Shown: positions 12,153-22,300, numbered from the stretch's first letter. The stretch: 64,000 nucleotides of DNA from Corynebacterium ulceribovis DSM 45146 (GCF_000372445.1 NZ_AQUY01000001.1:279157-343156); one strand, 5' to 3'. Numbers and translations: made by a program. The notes: generated by a model not told the origin, from the sequence alone.

Positions 12153-13825
12153 GCCGCATGCGCGTTGTAGCCCTCTGGTTCCCCGACTGGCCAGCGCGCG
12201 CCGCCATTTTGGCCGCAGGCCTGGCACCACGGACGCCGGTAGCCGTCATTAAGCACAACAAGGTGGTGGCGTGCACCGCTGAAGCACGCGCAGCTGGCGT
12301 ACGCCGCGGAATGCGCAGGCGCCATGCCCAGGCGGCGTGTCCGGAACTAACACTGTGTGACGCCGACCCGGAGCGTAGCGCCCAAGAATTTGAACCCGTC
12401 GTGCAGGCCATGGGTGATGTGGCGGCGAGCATTGAGATTATGCGGCCCGGGCTGGCCGTCATCGACGGTGGCGGTCCGACAAACTATCACGGGTCGGAAG
12501 ATACAGCGCTGGAGATGCTGCTGGATGCGGCAGCTCTAGCTGGGGTTGACTGTCACATTGGTGTGGCAGATGAGCTGGTCACCGCGGTGCTGGCGGCGCG
12601 ACGGGCACAACTTGTCCCGCCTGGGCAGTCTGCGCAGTTTCTCGCGCAGCTCCCCATTGCCGACTTGGCGGCCGAAGCAGCATTGGGCTGTCCAGCCGAT
12701 TTTGTTGAGTCGCTGCGGCAGCTCGGAGTGCGGCGGGTAGCCGACTTTGTGGCGCTGCCGCGACGGGATGTGGCAAGCCGATTCGGGGATGTTGGGTTGC
12801 GGTGGCATCAGCTAGCCGCAGGTGAAGGGGAGCGGCGAGTATCCCCAAGCGAGGTGGCGACTGCGCTGGCGGTAAGCCGACGTCTCGACGAACCATTGCT
12901 GAGCACTGACGAAGCGGCGTTTCTTGGGCGGCAGCTGGCAATTGAGCTGCATGAGGCGCTTCGGGGCAGTGGGTTGGCTTGTCTGCGGCTGGCAGTGCGG
13001 GCCGAATTTTCGGATGGCACTGAAGTGCAACGTGTGTGGCGGTGCACCGAGCCGCTGCGAGAGCAAGACACCGCTGACCGAGTGCGCTGGCAGCTCGATG
13101 GGTGGCTCAGTGCGCGCAGTATCGCGCAGGGGGCAGTGACCGACGCGAGTGGGGTGGCCGGTGCGAGCGGAGTGGGCGGCGCGAGCGGCGCGGACCATGA
13201 TGCTGCCGCGGACTTTGATGTGGATGCTGCCGACGGCATTATCCGCCTGACCATTGACCCAGTGGAAACTGCCCCAGCTGGTTCGGTGCGTCCTGGCCTG
13301 TGGGGCAGGACCGATGAGGCAGAAGAGCGGGCGCAGCGGGTGCTAGTGCGCGTGCAGTCACTATTGGGGCCAGAAGCAGTGCGCCGTCCAATTCGCGCTG
13401 GTGGGCGCAGCCTGTCCGAACAAATCCGGCTCGTGCCAGTGGGAGAGGAACCGGACAATATTCCCGACCCCGATGCCGAATGGGCAGGCGCGCTACCCGC
13501 GCCTCTGCCGGCGGTGCTGAATCTGACCAGTGGCCCGTCGCGGGCGCACCCCGCCGCGCAGACCACCGTGCTCGACGCTGGAGGCAACCCAGTGCATGTC
13601 ACTGGGCGGGCGCTGCTCAGCGCCGAACCGGCGACCTTCAACTGGGGGCAACATCAGTGGGAGATCACTGGCTGGGCGGGGCCATGGCCAGTCGATGAGC
13701 GATGGTGGGCAAATAATCGTCGATACGCCCGAATGCAGGTCGCCGTGGATACCGCAACGGGCCCACAAGCCTTCATCCTGCTGTGCTACCGCGGTAAATG
13801 GCGCATCGAAGCGGCCTACCGGTGA
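12149..13825 (+). CDS. imuB: ImuB, Y-family polymerase-like mutasome hub
   Basis: A 558-aa protein with the Y-family polymerase fold (RVVALWFPDWPARAA at the start; EARAAGVRRGMRRRHAQAACPEL in the fingers). The first catalytic acidic position is lost (LWFPDW), as in other ImuB proteins, which are not polymerases but bridge DnaE2, ImuA' and the sliding clamp. RPGLWG near residue 387 resembles the mycobacterial clamp-binding QLPLWG. An Ala/Ser/Gly/Val repeat linker lies at about residues 328-347. Start GTG 12149 overlaps the imuA' stop (GTGA), so translation is coupled. Confidence 0.9.
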   Translation: MSRMRVVALWFPDWPARAAILAAGLAPRTPVAVIKHNKVVACTAEARAAGVRRGMRRRHAQAACPELTLCDADPERSAQEFEPVVQAMGDVAASIEIMRPGLAVIDGGGPTNYHGSEDTALEMLLDAAALAGVDCHIGVADELVTAVLAARRAQLVPPGQSAQFLAQLPIADLAAEAALGCPADFVESLRQLGVRRVADFVALPRRDVASRFGDVGLRWHQLAAGEGERRVSPSEVATALAVSRRLDEPLLSTDEAAFLGRQLAIELHEALRGSGLACLRLAVRAEFSDGTEVQRVWRCTEPLREQDTADRVRWQLDGWLSARSIAQGAVTDASGVAGASGVGGASGADHDAAADFDVDAADGIIRLTIDPVETAPAGSVRPGLWGRTDEAEERAQRVLVRVQSLLGPEAVRRPIRAGGRSLSEQIRLVPVGEEPDNIPDPDAEWAGALPAPLPAVLNLTSGPSRAHPAAQTTVLDAGGNPVHVTGRALLSAEPATFNWGQHQWEITGWAGPWPVDERWWANNRRYARMQVAVDTATGPQAFILLCYRGKWRIEAAYR

Positions 13826-13872
13826 CAACGGCAGGCGATGGGGCGGTGCGCGGGCCGCGGGGAAGGAGAGAT

Positions 13873-14190
13873 TTACGCGAGTTTGACGGCGGTACCAGCG
13901 GCAGTGACCATCAGCATCTGACCCTGGCCCATGGTGCTGTAATCAAGCTGCACGCCAACAATGGCATCAGCGCCGAGTTCCATGCCGCGCTGCACCAGCT
14001 CAGCCAGCGCAGTTTCGCGTGCGGCCACCGCTTCGCCCTCATAAGAAGCGGAGCGACCACCGGTCAGGTTTCGGATACCGGCAGCAAAATCCTTCAGAAC
14101 ATTGATACCCACAATGGTTTCACCCGCGACAACGCGGATGTAATGCGCAATTTGGCGGCCTTCGACAGAGTTCGTGGTAGTTACGATCAT
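13873..14190 (-). CDS. YbjQ/UPF0145 family protein
   Basis: A 105-aa single-domain protein starting MIVTTTNSVEGRQIAHYIRVVAGE, with GADAIVGVQLDYSTMGQGQMLMVTAAGTAV at the end. This is the YbjQ (DUF74, 'heavy-metal-binding') fold, a small pentamer-forming family of unknown function. TAGACT lies 7 nt before the ATG, so it is probably leaderless. It converges on imuB. Confidence 0.9.
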   Translation of the reverse strand: MIVTTTNSVEGRQIAHYIRVVAGETIVGINVLKDFAAGIRNLTGGRSASYEGEAVAARETALAELVQRGMELGADAIVGVQLDYSTMGQGQMLMVTAAGTAVKLA

Positions 14191-14297
14191 GCCGCTCAGT
14201 CTACGGCAAAAAATCGGCAGGAACCGGGCAGGAGTTAGGCAGGAACCGCCCCGAAACCGAGCCGGGGTCGAGTCGAAACCGAGCCGCCTGCTTGGTG

Positions 14298-14930
14298 CTA
14301 CTTGGCAGAAATGTCAATGACCACGCGCGTTGGGTCCGACAGCTGCGTCACCGTGAATGGGCGCTTTTCACCATTGATGCCAATGAACAGCTGCGTGCGA
14401 CCCTCAAACGTGCCAGCGTTGACAACCTCAGCGACCTTCGCCGTCTTGTCGTTGCGCAGCGGCTTCATCGATGGCTCTTCAATACCCACTTCAAATGGGT
14501 AAGTGGTGCCGTCGAGGTCAATCGCCAAAATGGTGTCGCCGTCGATGGCAATCGGGTTGCCGCTGCCTTGCTGCATGGCATCCTTCGAGTAGTACACCTT
14601 GTAGCCAGGGGTGCCTTCACCAGCCAGTTCAATGGCGATGCGGTCGAATCCCTTGTGCGCGCCAAGACGAACGTCGGACACCGCGAGCATCGAGTCGTCG
14701 GACTGGCGCTGCGAAACCGGCTCAAGGCTGAGCTTTTCTTCGTTGAGCGGCGAGGTTTCCGCCACACCAGAATCGTCTGGGCTACCCAAGCTGGACTGCG
14801 CGATCGGCGTTGAGGACGCAGTCTCCGAACTGTCACTCCCGCCGCACGCGGTAAGCGTGGCGAGAGCCAGCGCCGGAAGTGCTGCTGCTGCCACGATTTT
14901 GTTACGCAAGTGCATCTGTGGGGTGTTCAT
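14298..14930 (-). CDS. AMIN-like domain lipoprotein
   Basis: A 210-aa exported lipoprotein. The signal peptide ends in LATLTAC, with lipidated Cys near residue 29, then a Ser/Thr-rich linker. From about residue 80 there is a single globular domain (VSDVRLGAHKGFDRIAIELAG..GYKVYYSKDA...RPFTVTQLSDPTRVVIDISAK) of the AMIN-like type found in actinobacterial envelope proteins. Expected on the outer face of the membrane, perhaps binding cell-wall polymer. The -10-like TAGCTT lies 6 nt before the ATG. Ligand unknown. Confidence 0.83.
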   Translation of the reverse strand: MNTPQMHLRNKIVAAAALPALALATLTACGGSDSSETASSTPIAQSSLGSPDDSGVAETSPLNEEKLSLEPVSQRQSDDSMLAVSDVRLGAHKGFDRIAIELAGEGTPGYKVYYSKDAMQQGSGNPIAIDGDTILAIDLDGTTYPFEVGIEEPSMKPLRNDKTAKVAEVVNAGTFEGRTQLFIGINGEKRPFTVTQLSDPTRVVIDISAK

Positions 14931-15051
14931 ACCTTAAAGCTAGGGGGTTGAGCGCCGTAATCCAAAGCAGAAGGCGGCAAAACTGCTGGTGTTGGCGATT
15001 CGTTGGCAGATTGATACCGAAAGTATATAAAAACAGTGAACTATGACTGAA

Positions 15052-15102
15052 TAAAGATAGCCTTGCCTTTCTTAAAACTGGTGAGCTGCTACGATTCCGG
15101 GT
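15052..15102 (+). promoter_or_regulatory. DtxR-like box and leaderless -10 of sucrase/ferredoxin-like gene
   Basis: TAAAGATAGCCTTGCCTTT (15052-15070) matches the DtxR consensus TTAGGTTAGSCTAACCTAA at about 12 of 19 positions. TACGAT (15090-15095) lies 7 nt before the ATG at 15103. The box overlaps the expected -35 region, a position that would allow iron-dependent repression. The match is moderate. Confidence 0.45.
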
Positions 15103-16089
15103 ATGACACAGACCAGAGCTTGTTCCGAGGCGACCAATGAGCCGTTGCCAGGCACTGCGAAGGCCGGTTCCGTGTTCATCGCCATGGAACACCACTACGG
15201 CTGGTCGCATGACGTGCTCGACGGCGGTGTGTTCGGGGAGGAATTATCTGCCCAGTTCAAGGAGTACAGTGCCCGCTATGGCGCGAAATTCCAGCTAATT
15301 CGCCAGCCTGGCCGCTTCGGTCAGATGGGCTGCGACGGCATTTCGGTGTTTATTTCGCGGGGGCTGCCGGGGCAGGAGTCGCTGGTGCGGCTGAAGTTGC
15401 AGCGTCCGGAAGAGCTGCTGGACATTGACTTGGACGCGGACACCATCCCTGGCGCCGAGCCGGTGAACCATCCGCTGGTTCTGGTGTGCACGCACGGCAA
15501 GCGCGATGTGTGCTGCGCGGTGAAAGGCCGTCCGCTGGCGTCTACGCTGTGGGTAAACTTCCGCGACTTCGACGGTGACTTGGTGTGGGAGTCTTCCCAT
15601 TTGAAGGGGCACCGCTTTGCCCCAGTGATGCTGGTGTTGCCGTGGAACCTGAATTATGGCCGCACACATGCCATCGGCGCGATTCACGCGGTGAACGAAA
15701 TTTTGGCGGGCCGTGTTGCTACCGAGGCATACCGTGGTCGCGGCATTTATAAGGCGTGGGCGCAGTCGGCAGAGGTCGCCGTCAGGGAGCTTATTGACGG
15801 ATTGGCCGGCCCTGATGATGTGTTGGTTCTCGAAGATAAGGTGGCCGACGATGGGAAAACTGCCCGTGTTGTAGTGGAATACGCTCCTGCGGCTGGTGTT
15901 ACTGCTGATGGGGCTGAGCTGGCCGCTGGCGCTGGCGCTGGTGCTGCTGCCGGCGCAGCTGCGCGGAAGTGGAACGTGCAGCTTGCTCTTGAGCCGATCG
16001 GTGAAGTGATTTCTTCCTGTGGCGATGCACCGAAGGAAGGCTTTTCTTGGATTGTCCAGGATATCGCTGAGGTGACCAGCCCAAACTAG
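15103..16089 (+). CDS. Sucrase/ferredoxin-like family protein
   Basis: A 328-aa protein of the Suc_Fer-like family (thioredoxin-like ferredoxin fold). Cys-containing segments are CSEATNEPLPGTA at the N-terminus, CTHGKRDVCCAVKGRPLA near residue 126, and CGDAPKEGFSWIV near the C-terminus. SSHLKGHRFAPVMLVLPWNLNYGR is the family core. Residues ~265-290 are an Ala/Gly-rich insertion built of short repeats. It contains a CTTATTGACG copy (15790-15799, in RELIDG). Function is not established; it may be an Fe-S electron carrier, and the upstream DtxR-like box fits an iron link. Confidence 0.85.
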   Translation: MTQTRACSEATNEPLPGTAKAGSVFIAMEHHYGWSHDVLDGGVFGEELSAQFKEYSARYGAKFQLIRQPGRFGQMGCDGISVFISRGLPGQESLVRLKLQRPEELLDIDLDADTIPGAEPVNHPLVLVCTHGKRDVCCAVKGRPLASTLWVNFRDFDGDLVWESSHLKGHRFAPVMLVLPWNLNYGRTHAIGAIHAVNEILAGRVATEAYRGRGIYKAWAQSAEVAVRELIDGLAGPDDVLVLEDKVADDGKTARVVVEYAPAAGVTADGAELAAGAGAGAAAGAAARKWNVQLALEPIGEVISSCGDAPKEGFSWIVQDIAEVTSPN

Positions 16090-16320
16090 CGTTAGTTCTG
16101 TTTGTAGAACGTCTATTTTTCGTTTACGTCGGCTTTTGTCCGTTTAATACCCCAAAAACGGCCTATTTATTTATGTTTTGCCGGGCTAAACTCTCCAGCG
16201 CGCCATAACCTTCGTTGGGCTAAACCGATAGCAAGCAAATTGCCGTCGCACGTTGTTGCTGGTTCGCCCGCCCTCTGCCGAAACTCGGAGCCCGAAGTAA
16301 CTCTTGCAGAATCAAATGGA

Positions 16321-16346
16321 AAAGGGCCAGCGGCGGCTGGCCCTTT
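16321..16346. terminator. Perfect 11-bp terminator hairpin
   Basis: AAAGGGCCAGC and GCTGGCCCTTT are fully complementary around a 4-nt GGCG loop, with A/T runs on both flanks. It lies in the 397-bp gap (16090-16486) between the convergent sucrase/ferredoxin-like gene and metI, and should stop transcription from both sides. Confidence 0.85.
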
Positions 16347-16387
16347 CAGTAGGTTTAATGAAAAGAAGCGCACCACCAACAAAAGTT

Positions 16388-16490
16388 GGCAGTGCGCTTC
16401 GCGCTGGCTTCGCACTCGAGTGCCGCACTTCGCACTTCGCGCGAGCGTGGCTCTAGCGTCGCGTTAGGTTTGTGCAGCCCTTCGCACTAG
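16388..16490. repeat. Cluster of CTTCGC repeats
   Basis: CTTCGC occurs five times in about 100 bp (from 16397 to 16487), mostly followed by AC or GC, interleaved with short inverted segments such as AGTGCG/CGCACT. It lies between the terminator and the 3' end of metI. No gene is visible here. It could be a decayed hairpin array or a slippage-prone stretch. Confidence 0.5.
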
Positions 16491-17212
16491 CGGTGCATGA
16501 CTTTGTGGGAAAGCCAGTTGCCGAGGCCCTGCGCCAGCTGAACCATCACAATGATGATGATGGTTGCCACCAATGTGACGTTCCAGTCGAAAGTCTTGTA
16601 GCCGTAGGTGATGGCAAAGTCACCGAGGCCACCGCCGCCGATATAACCGGCCATTGCAGACATGTCGATGACGGCAATGAAGATGAAGGTGTAGCCCAAG
16701 ATGATCGGGCCAAGCGCTTCTTTCACCAGCACATCCCAAATGATGCGTGCTGGGGAAGCGCCCATCGCTCGCGCCGCTTCGATTACGCCAGGGTCCACAG
16801 CAACCAAGTTCTGTTCGACAATGCGGGCCACGGCAAACGTGGCAGCAATCGCCATGACGAAAGTCGCAGCTTCCGTACCGACGGTGGTGCCAATCGCAGC
16901 CTTGGTCACTGGACCAATCGCCGCGATCAAAATGATGAACGGAATCGGTCGAATAATATTGACCAGCAGGTTCAGCAGCCAGTACACCGGACCGTTCTGC
17001 AGGATGCCGCCGCGACGGGTGGTGGTCAGCAGCACGCCGACCACTAGGCCAGCGATGCCGCCCGCGAGCATGGTCAAGCTGACCATGTACAACGTTTCCC
17101 AGATGGATTCGATGAGTCGTGGCTGCAGTCGCTCCCAGTTGGTGGCCAGCATAATTTCCGAGCTTGCCAGCGAGGAACCAGCCAGGTTCGCCAGAGTCAG
17201 TGGGGTGCTCAT
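16487..17212 (-). CDS. metI: Methionine ABC transporter permease MetI
   Basis: A 241-aa permease with about five membrane helices and the ABC-permease loop EAARAMGASPARIIWDVLVKEALGPI. GGGGLGDFAITYGYKTFDWNV near the C-terminus is characteristic of MetI. It is the last gene of metQNI and overlaps metN by 4 bp. The complex imports D- and L-methionine. Confidence 0.94.
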   Translation of the reverse strand: MSTPLTLANLAGSSLASSEIMLATNWERLQPRLIESIWETLYMVSLTMLAGGIAGLVVGVLLTTTRRGGILQNGPVYWLLNLLVNIIRPIPFIILIAAIGPVTKAAIGTTVGTEAATFVMAIAATFAVARIVEQNLVAVDPGVIEAARAMGASPARIIWDVLVKEALGPIILGYTFIFIAVIDMSAMAGYIGGGGLGDFAITYGYKTFDWNVTLVATIIIIVMVQLAQGLGNWLSHKVMHR

Positions 17213-18285
17213 GGTCGCGTCAACTCCTCTACGTCGGTGAATGTGCGCAGTGCATCGAAAGCTTGGGCTAGTGCAGCGTCATCTCCGAGAATGCGCACGG
17301 TAATCCGGCCGAAAGAATGGTGCTGTACCGAGTTCACCGAACCATGAACAATCTGGACATCCACGCCAGCGTCGCGCGCGGCGGCAAAAGCTTCAGCGAG
17401 GTCAGTGTCGCGACCAAGTCGCAACGTCGCCAAGCGAATACCTGGGCCCAAGGAATCCAGCAGCATGTCGAGTTCGCGGCCCGCTGGTCGGTCCTGCATG
17501 GCAGTTTTCACAAACCGCTGCGTCATTGGGTGCTGCGGCCTGCTGAACAGCTGGTGCGTCGGGCCGAATTCGACCACCTCACCGGCGTCCATGACCGCAA
17601 CTTGGTCAGCGATGGCGCGAACCACATGCATTTCGTGCGTGATGAGCACGATGGTGATGCCAAGTTCGTCGTTGACTTTCCGGAGCAGCTCCAGCACGTC
17701 GGCCGTAGTTTCCGGGTCCAGAGCGCTGGTCGCTTCGTCGGCAAGCAAAAGGGTGGGGTTCGTGGCGAGCGCACGGGCAATGCCAATGCGCTGCTTCTGC
17801 CCACCGGATAGCTGCGACGGGTAGTGCCCGCCGCGCTCGGACAAGCCGACGAAGTCCAGCAGTTCGCGGACGCGTCGTTCCCGCTCGGCTTTCGGCACGC
17901 CAGCAAGTTCCAGCGGGTAGCTGATGTTGCCGGCGGCGGTGCGGGAATTGAGCAGGTTGAACTGCTGGAAAATCATGCCGACGTGGCGACGGATTTTGCG
18001 CAGTTTGCGTTCCGGCATGCCGACAATGTCGGTGCCGTCCAGCAGAATTTGCCCTTCGGTGGCGGTATCCAGTCCGTTGATCAAACGGATGAGGGTGGAT
18101 TTGCCTGCGCCGGAATAACCGATGATGCCGAGGATGTCTCCTGGCTCTACCGTCAGGGTGACGTCCCGAACGGCGACGGTCTGTTTCTTTCCGGATGTGA
18201 AAGTTTTTCCGACATTAATGAACTGGACGGAGGTGCCGGGTGTGGCGGTTTCACGTCCAGTTGGGGTGCCTTTAGGCTGGGTCAC
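17209..18285 (-). CDS. metN: Methionine ABC transporter ATPase MetN
   Basis: A 358-aa ABC ATPase. Walker A GYSGAGKST near residue 56, Q-loop MIFQQFNLLNSRT, signature LSGGQKQRIGIARAL, Walker B LLLADEATSALDPET and H-loop THEMHVV are all present. Residues ~275-355 form the NIL domain that binds methionine and shuts the transporter down when internal methionine is high. It overlaps metQ by 4 bp and metI by 4 bp, indicating tight coupling. Confidence 0.95.
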   Translation of the reverse strand: MTQPKGTPTGRETATPGTSVQFINVGKTFTSGKKQTVAVRDVTLTVEPGDILGIIGYSGAGKSTLIRLINGLDTATEGQILLDGTDIVGMPERKLRKIRRHVGMIFQQFNLLNSRTAAGNISYPLELAGVPKAERERRVRELLDFVGLSERGGHYPSQLSGGQKQRIGIARALATNPTLLLADEATSALDPETTADVLELLRKVNDELGITIVLITHEMHVVRAIADQVAVMDAGEVVEFGPTHQLFSRPQHPMTQRFVKTAMQDRPAGRELDMLLDSLGPGIRLATLRLGRDTDLAEAFAAARDAGVDVQIVHGSVNSVQHHSFGRITVRILGDDAALAQAFDALRTFTDVEELTRP

Positions 18286-19151
18286 TTGGCCTCCGCCAGT
18301 TCCTTTTCCTCGCGGTCGAGGATTTCTTGTAGTTCGTTTGCAGGGCGGTCAACCGCAATCGAAGTTCCGCCGGAGTCTTCCTGCACGGCGTCCTGAACTG
18401 GCTGGGAGTGCCAGATTTCAATCAGCTTGGTGAAGCCTTCGGTGTCCTTCTTCTCTTCAGTGGTCGCGAAGACATTGATGAATGGCTCTGCGGTCTTCGA
18501 GTTTGGGTCGTCCTTTGCAATCGCAGTTGCAGGGTCGATGCTAGCGCGCTCCAGGTAGGTGTTGTTAACAACAGCTGGCTTACCTTCGCCCCAAGTGGTT
18601 GCAGTCTGGGCGGCGTCAACGGCGACGACCTTGACCTTGGACTTGGCTTCGTCGACGTCAACTGGAGCTGGCGAGGATGGCGCGTTGTCCTTCAGGGTGA
18701 CCAGGCCGTTATCTGCCAGCAGGTTCAGGGCGCGGCCCTGGTTGGTGACGTCGTTAGGGATGATGACTTCGTCGCCCTGCTTAATGTCATCCAGGCTGGT
18801 GTGGTCCTTGTAGTACAGCGCCAGCGGCACAATTTCGGTGGAGCCGATTGGGATGATGTTGGCGTTGGAGCCGACGTTGTAGTCCGCGAGGAACTTGATG
18901 TGCTGGAACAGGTTGATGTCAATCTGGCCCTCGGACAGTGCACGGTTTGGGGTGTTGTAGTCGGAGTAGTTCACCACTTCGAGCTTGATGCCCGCGTCCT
19001 TAGCTTCCTTTTCGAAAGTGCTCCAGGCGAGCTTGTCGGCGTCGGTGGTGCCGATCTTGATGGTGTCTTCGTCGCTGCCGCCGCACGCGGTCAGGGTGAT
19101 GGTTGCGAATGCAGTAGCAGTGGTGGCTGCAATAACACGACGCAGATTCAT
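18282..19151 (-). CDS. metQ: Methionine-binding lipoprotein MetQ
   Basis: A 289-aa NlpA/MetQ-type lipoprotein. The lipobox is ITLTACGG (Cys near residue 23). The binding domain starts IKIGTTDADKLAWSTFEKEAKDAGIKLEVVNYSDYNTPNRAL and continues INLFQHIKFLADYN, as in MetQ. It has a standard RBS (AGGAG) upstream of the ATG, with the McbR-type operator 23 bp before the start. First gene of metQNI. Confidence 0.95.
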   Translation of the reverse strand: MNLRRVIAATTATAFATITLTACGGSDEDTIKIGTTDADKLAWSTFEKEAKDAGIKLEVVNYSDYNTPNRALSEGQIDINLFQHIKFLADYNVGSNANIIPIGSTEIVPLALYYKDHTSLDDIKQGDEVIIPNDVTNQGRALNLLADNGLVTLKDNAPSSPAPVDVDEAKSKVKVVAVDAAQTATTWGEGKPAVVNNTYLERASIDPATAIAKDDPNSKTAEPFINVFATTEEKKDTEGFTKLIEIWHSQPVQDAVQEDSGGTSIAVDRPANELQEILDREEKELAEAK

Positions 19152-19173
19152 GGTGAACTCCTAAATCATTTAC

Positions 19174-19189
19174 TAGACCAAGCGGTCTA
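19174..19189. promoter_or_regulatory. McbR operator of metQNI
   Basis: TAGACCAAGCGGTCTA fits the C. glutamicum McbR motif TAGAC-N6-GTCTA exactly. McbR represses methionine and sulfur genes and is released by S-adenosylhomocysteine. The site lies between the dnaE2 start and metQ, close enough to metQ to block its transcription. Confidence 0.85.
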
Positions 19190-19288
19190 TCGGTTTGTTG
19201 TTGATGAACTTAGCAGTGTCGCTATCGCGCGTGCAAACAGAGCTGTCTACTTTTAGTGCTTTCAAGCCGGTTTGTGAAAAATTGCGGT

Positions 19289-19304
19289 TGGAAAGTGTGT
19301 TCGG
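19289..19304. promoter_or_regulatory. LexA (SOS) box upstream of dnaE2
   Basis: TGGAAAGTGTGTTCGG keeps the TGTTCG half-site and most of the GAA half-site of the LexA operator. It lies 48 bp before the preferred dnaE2 start. Weaker than the imuA' box, but position and function agree. Confidence 0.6.
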
Positions 19305-19351
19305 TTTAGGTAGGTTTGAGCATACCAACAATCATGGCGAAGGGGGTGGCA

Positions 19352-22300
19352 ATGAACGGACATGGCTTCCAGGGCGGCGCGCTCAGCTGGTCGCGCATTG
19401 AGAGAATTCTTTCCGGCAGGTCGGCAGGAGAGTTGATGCCTGTGCAGGACCCGGCGTTTTCCGCGCTTGACGACGCAATGAAGAACCGCAATCTGCACGC
19501 CATCCCATGGCCGGAATTGCATGCCCGCTCAAGCTATAGCTTTCTACGAGGTGCATCGTCGCCGGAGAAGATGGTGGAAACGGCTGTTCGATTAGGTCTT
19601 AGTGATCTAACCCTCACGGATCGCGATGGCTTTTATGGCATCGCGCGCTTCGCAGAAGCAGCCGCACACGCGAACGTGCACACCATCGTTGGCGCAGAAT
19701 TGACCCTCGGGCAGGGGCGGCCTGCGTTGACGGTACTTTGTCGTGGTCAAGAGGGCTACCGGCGACTGTCACACGTGCTGACGGACGCCCGTATGGTCAC
19801 CGGCGAAAAAGACGAGGTGTGGTACCCAGACTTGGCAGTGCTGGCCGCCGCTGGCACAGATACTGATGTTGCCCCTAGCGCTGACCCTGAGCGCAGCGGC
19901 CAGTGCCACTGGCAGCTGCTAGCCGATGCTACCTGGCTCGAAGACTTGACCGAACTGGTCAGCACCTTCGGCGCCAGCAATGTTGCCGTGGAACTGACCG
20001 CGCCACTGACCCCACTCGATGCTGACCACAATGATGAGCTGCTTGCCGCTGCGAAAAAGCATGGTTTACGAGCCGTCGCCACCACCAATGCCTCCGCAGG
20101 CACTCCCGCCGACGGCCGGATTGCCGGTGCGAAAGCAGCCCTCGCCGCCCGCCTTGACCTCGAACACGCGGACCCGCAATTGCACCCCGTGGGCGGGGCT
20201 TTTCTGCGTTCCGGCACCGAGATGGAGCAGCTGTTTAGTTACGCGCCAGAAGTCCTGCGGGACACCCGAGCTATCGCTGCCGAATGCCGTTTCACCCTCG
20301 ACCTCATCGCCCCGAACCTGCCGCAGTGGCAGACACCCGACGGCTATGACGAAAACACTTGGCTCCGATACGTCACCAAGCAGAAAGGCCGGGAACGCTA
20401 CGGCGCGGAGGCAGACAATCCGAAGGCGTGGGCGCAAATTGCGCATGAGCTTGATGTGATTGAGCAGTTGGGGTTTCCGGGGTACTTCCTGATTGTTGCC
20501 GACATTTGTGACTTCTGTCGGGAGGCGGAGATTTTGGCGCAGGGGCGGGGGTCGGCGGCGAACTCGGCGGTGTGTTTTGCGCTGGGCATCACCAATGTGG
20601 ATGCAGTGGCGGCGGGACTGCTGTTCGAGCGCTTCCTGTCCGCTGAGCGTGATGGGCCGCCCGATATTGACTTGGACATTGAGTCTGGGCGGCGCGAGGA
20701 AGTCATCCAGTATGTGTACGAGAAGTATGGTCGCGATAATGCCGCGCAGGTGGCCAACGTGATTACGTATCGGCGTCGCGGCGCGCTGCGAGATGCAGCC
20801 CGTGCCTTGGGTTTTGATGCGGGGCAAACCGACGCGTGGGTTGGCGGCCGGGCGGAGCCTCCCGAAGCTGTGAGCGAGTTGGCGGAGCAGCTCAAAGGCC
20901 ATCCGCGGCATTTGGGGATTCACTCCGGTGGCATGGTGATTTGCGACCGGCCGATTGCCGATGTTGTGCCGACCGAATGGGCTCGGATGGAAAACCGCTC
21001 CGTGGTGCAGTGGGATAAAGATGACTGCGCCGCCGCCGGCCTAGTGAAATTCGACCTGCTGGGGCTGGGCATGCTCACCGCAATTCACGAATGCATTGAT
21101 TTGGTGGCCAAGCATCATGGCCGCACCGTGAACCTGTGGGAGCTCGACGTAGCCGAGCCCGCGGTCTACGAGATGTTGTGCCGCGCCGATGCCGTTGGCG
21201 TGTTCCAGGTCGAATCCCGCGCGCAGCTGGCGACCCTGCCACGACTGAAACCGCGCACTTTCTACGACCTGGTGGTGGAAGTTGCGCTGATTCGCCCCGG
21301 CCCGATTCAGGGCGGTTCCGTGCACCCGTATATTCGCCGCCGCAATGGGGAGGAGCCGGTGGTTTATGAGCATCCGTGCCTGGAGCCAGCGCTGTCAAAG
21401 ACGTTGGGAGTGCCGCTGTTTCAGGAGCAGTTGATGCAAATTGCAGTTGATGCGGCCGGGTTCACCCCAGCGGAGGCTGATTCATTGCGCCGGGCGATGG
21501 GGTCGAAACGTTCCCCGGAGAAAATGGAGGCGCTGCGGGCACGGTTTTTCGCCGGGGTGCTGCGTGAGCATGGCATTGGCGACGAGGTGGCGCAGCGGCT
21601 ATGGGACAAAATCATGGCGTTTGCCTCTTACGGTTTCCCGGAATCCCACGCGCAGTCGTTTGCCTCGATTGTGTTCTTCAGCGCCTGGTTCAAACTGCAT
21701 TATCCGGCAGAGTTCTGCGTGGCGCTGCTGCGCTCACAGCCGATGGGTTTTTATTCGCCGCAGTCACTGGTCGCGGATGCGCGCCGCCATGGTGTGCCGA
21801 TTGATAAGGCCGACGTGACGGTGTCCGGGGTGGAGGCGGATTGTCCAGGTGGGCGAATTCGCTTGGGGCTTGGGCTTATTGACGGATTGGGGCAGCGCGG
21901 AGCTGAACGGATCGTCGCAGCACGGGAAGCTGCGCCTTTCCGCGATGCCGCTGATTTGGCGCGCCGGGCAGATCTGACGGTGCGGCATATGGAGGCACTG
22001 GCGAATGCCGGCGCGCTGTCCGGACTGGGGCTAACCCGCAGGCAAGGGCTGTGGGCGGCTGGGGTAGCGGCGACGGAAAAGGACGGGATGCTGGAAGGGC
22101 TCACACCGGCGGGCGCGCCAACGCTGCCGGGGATGAGTGCGCTGGAATTAGTTGCTGCTGACCTGGCAGTGACTGGTGTGACGACGGAAGGCCACCCGAT
22201 GGAGCTGCTGCGGGCCGAACTGGACAAGTTGGGTGTTGCGCCTGCCGAGCGGCTGCTGCATCTGCCCGATGGCGACCGGATTTTTGTGGCTGGGACGGTG

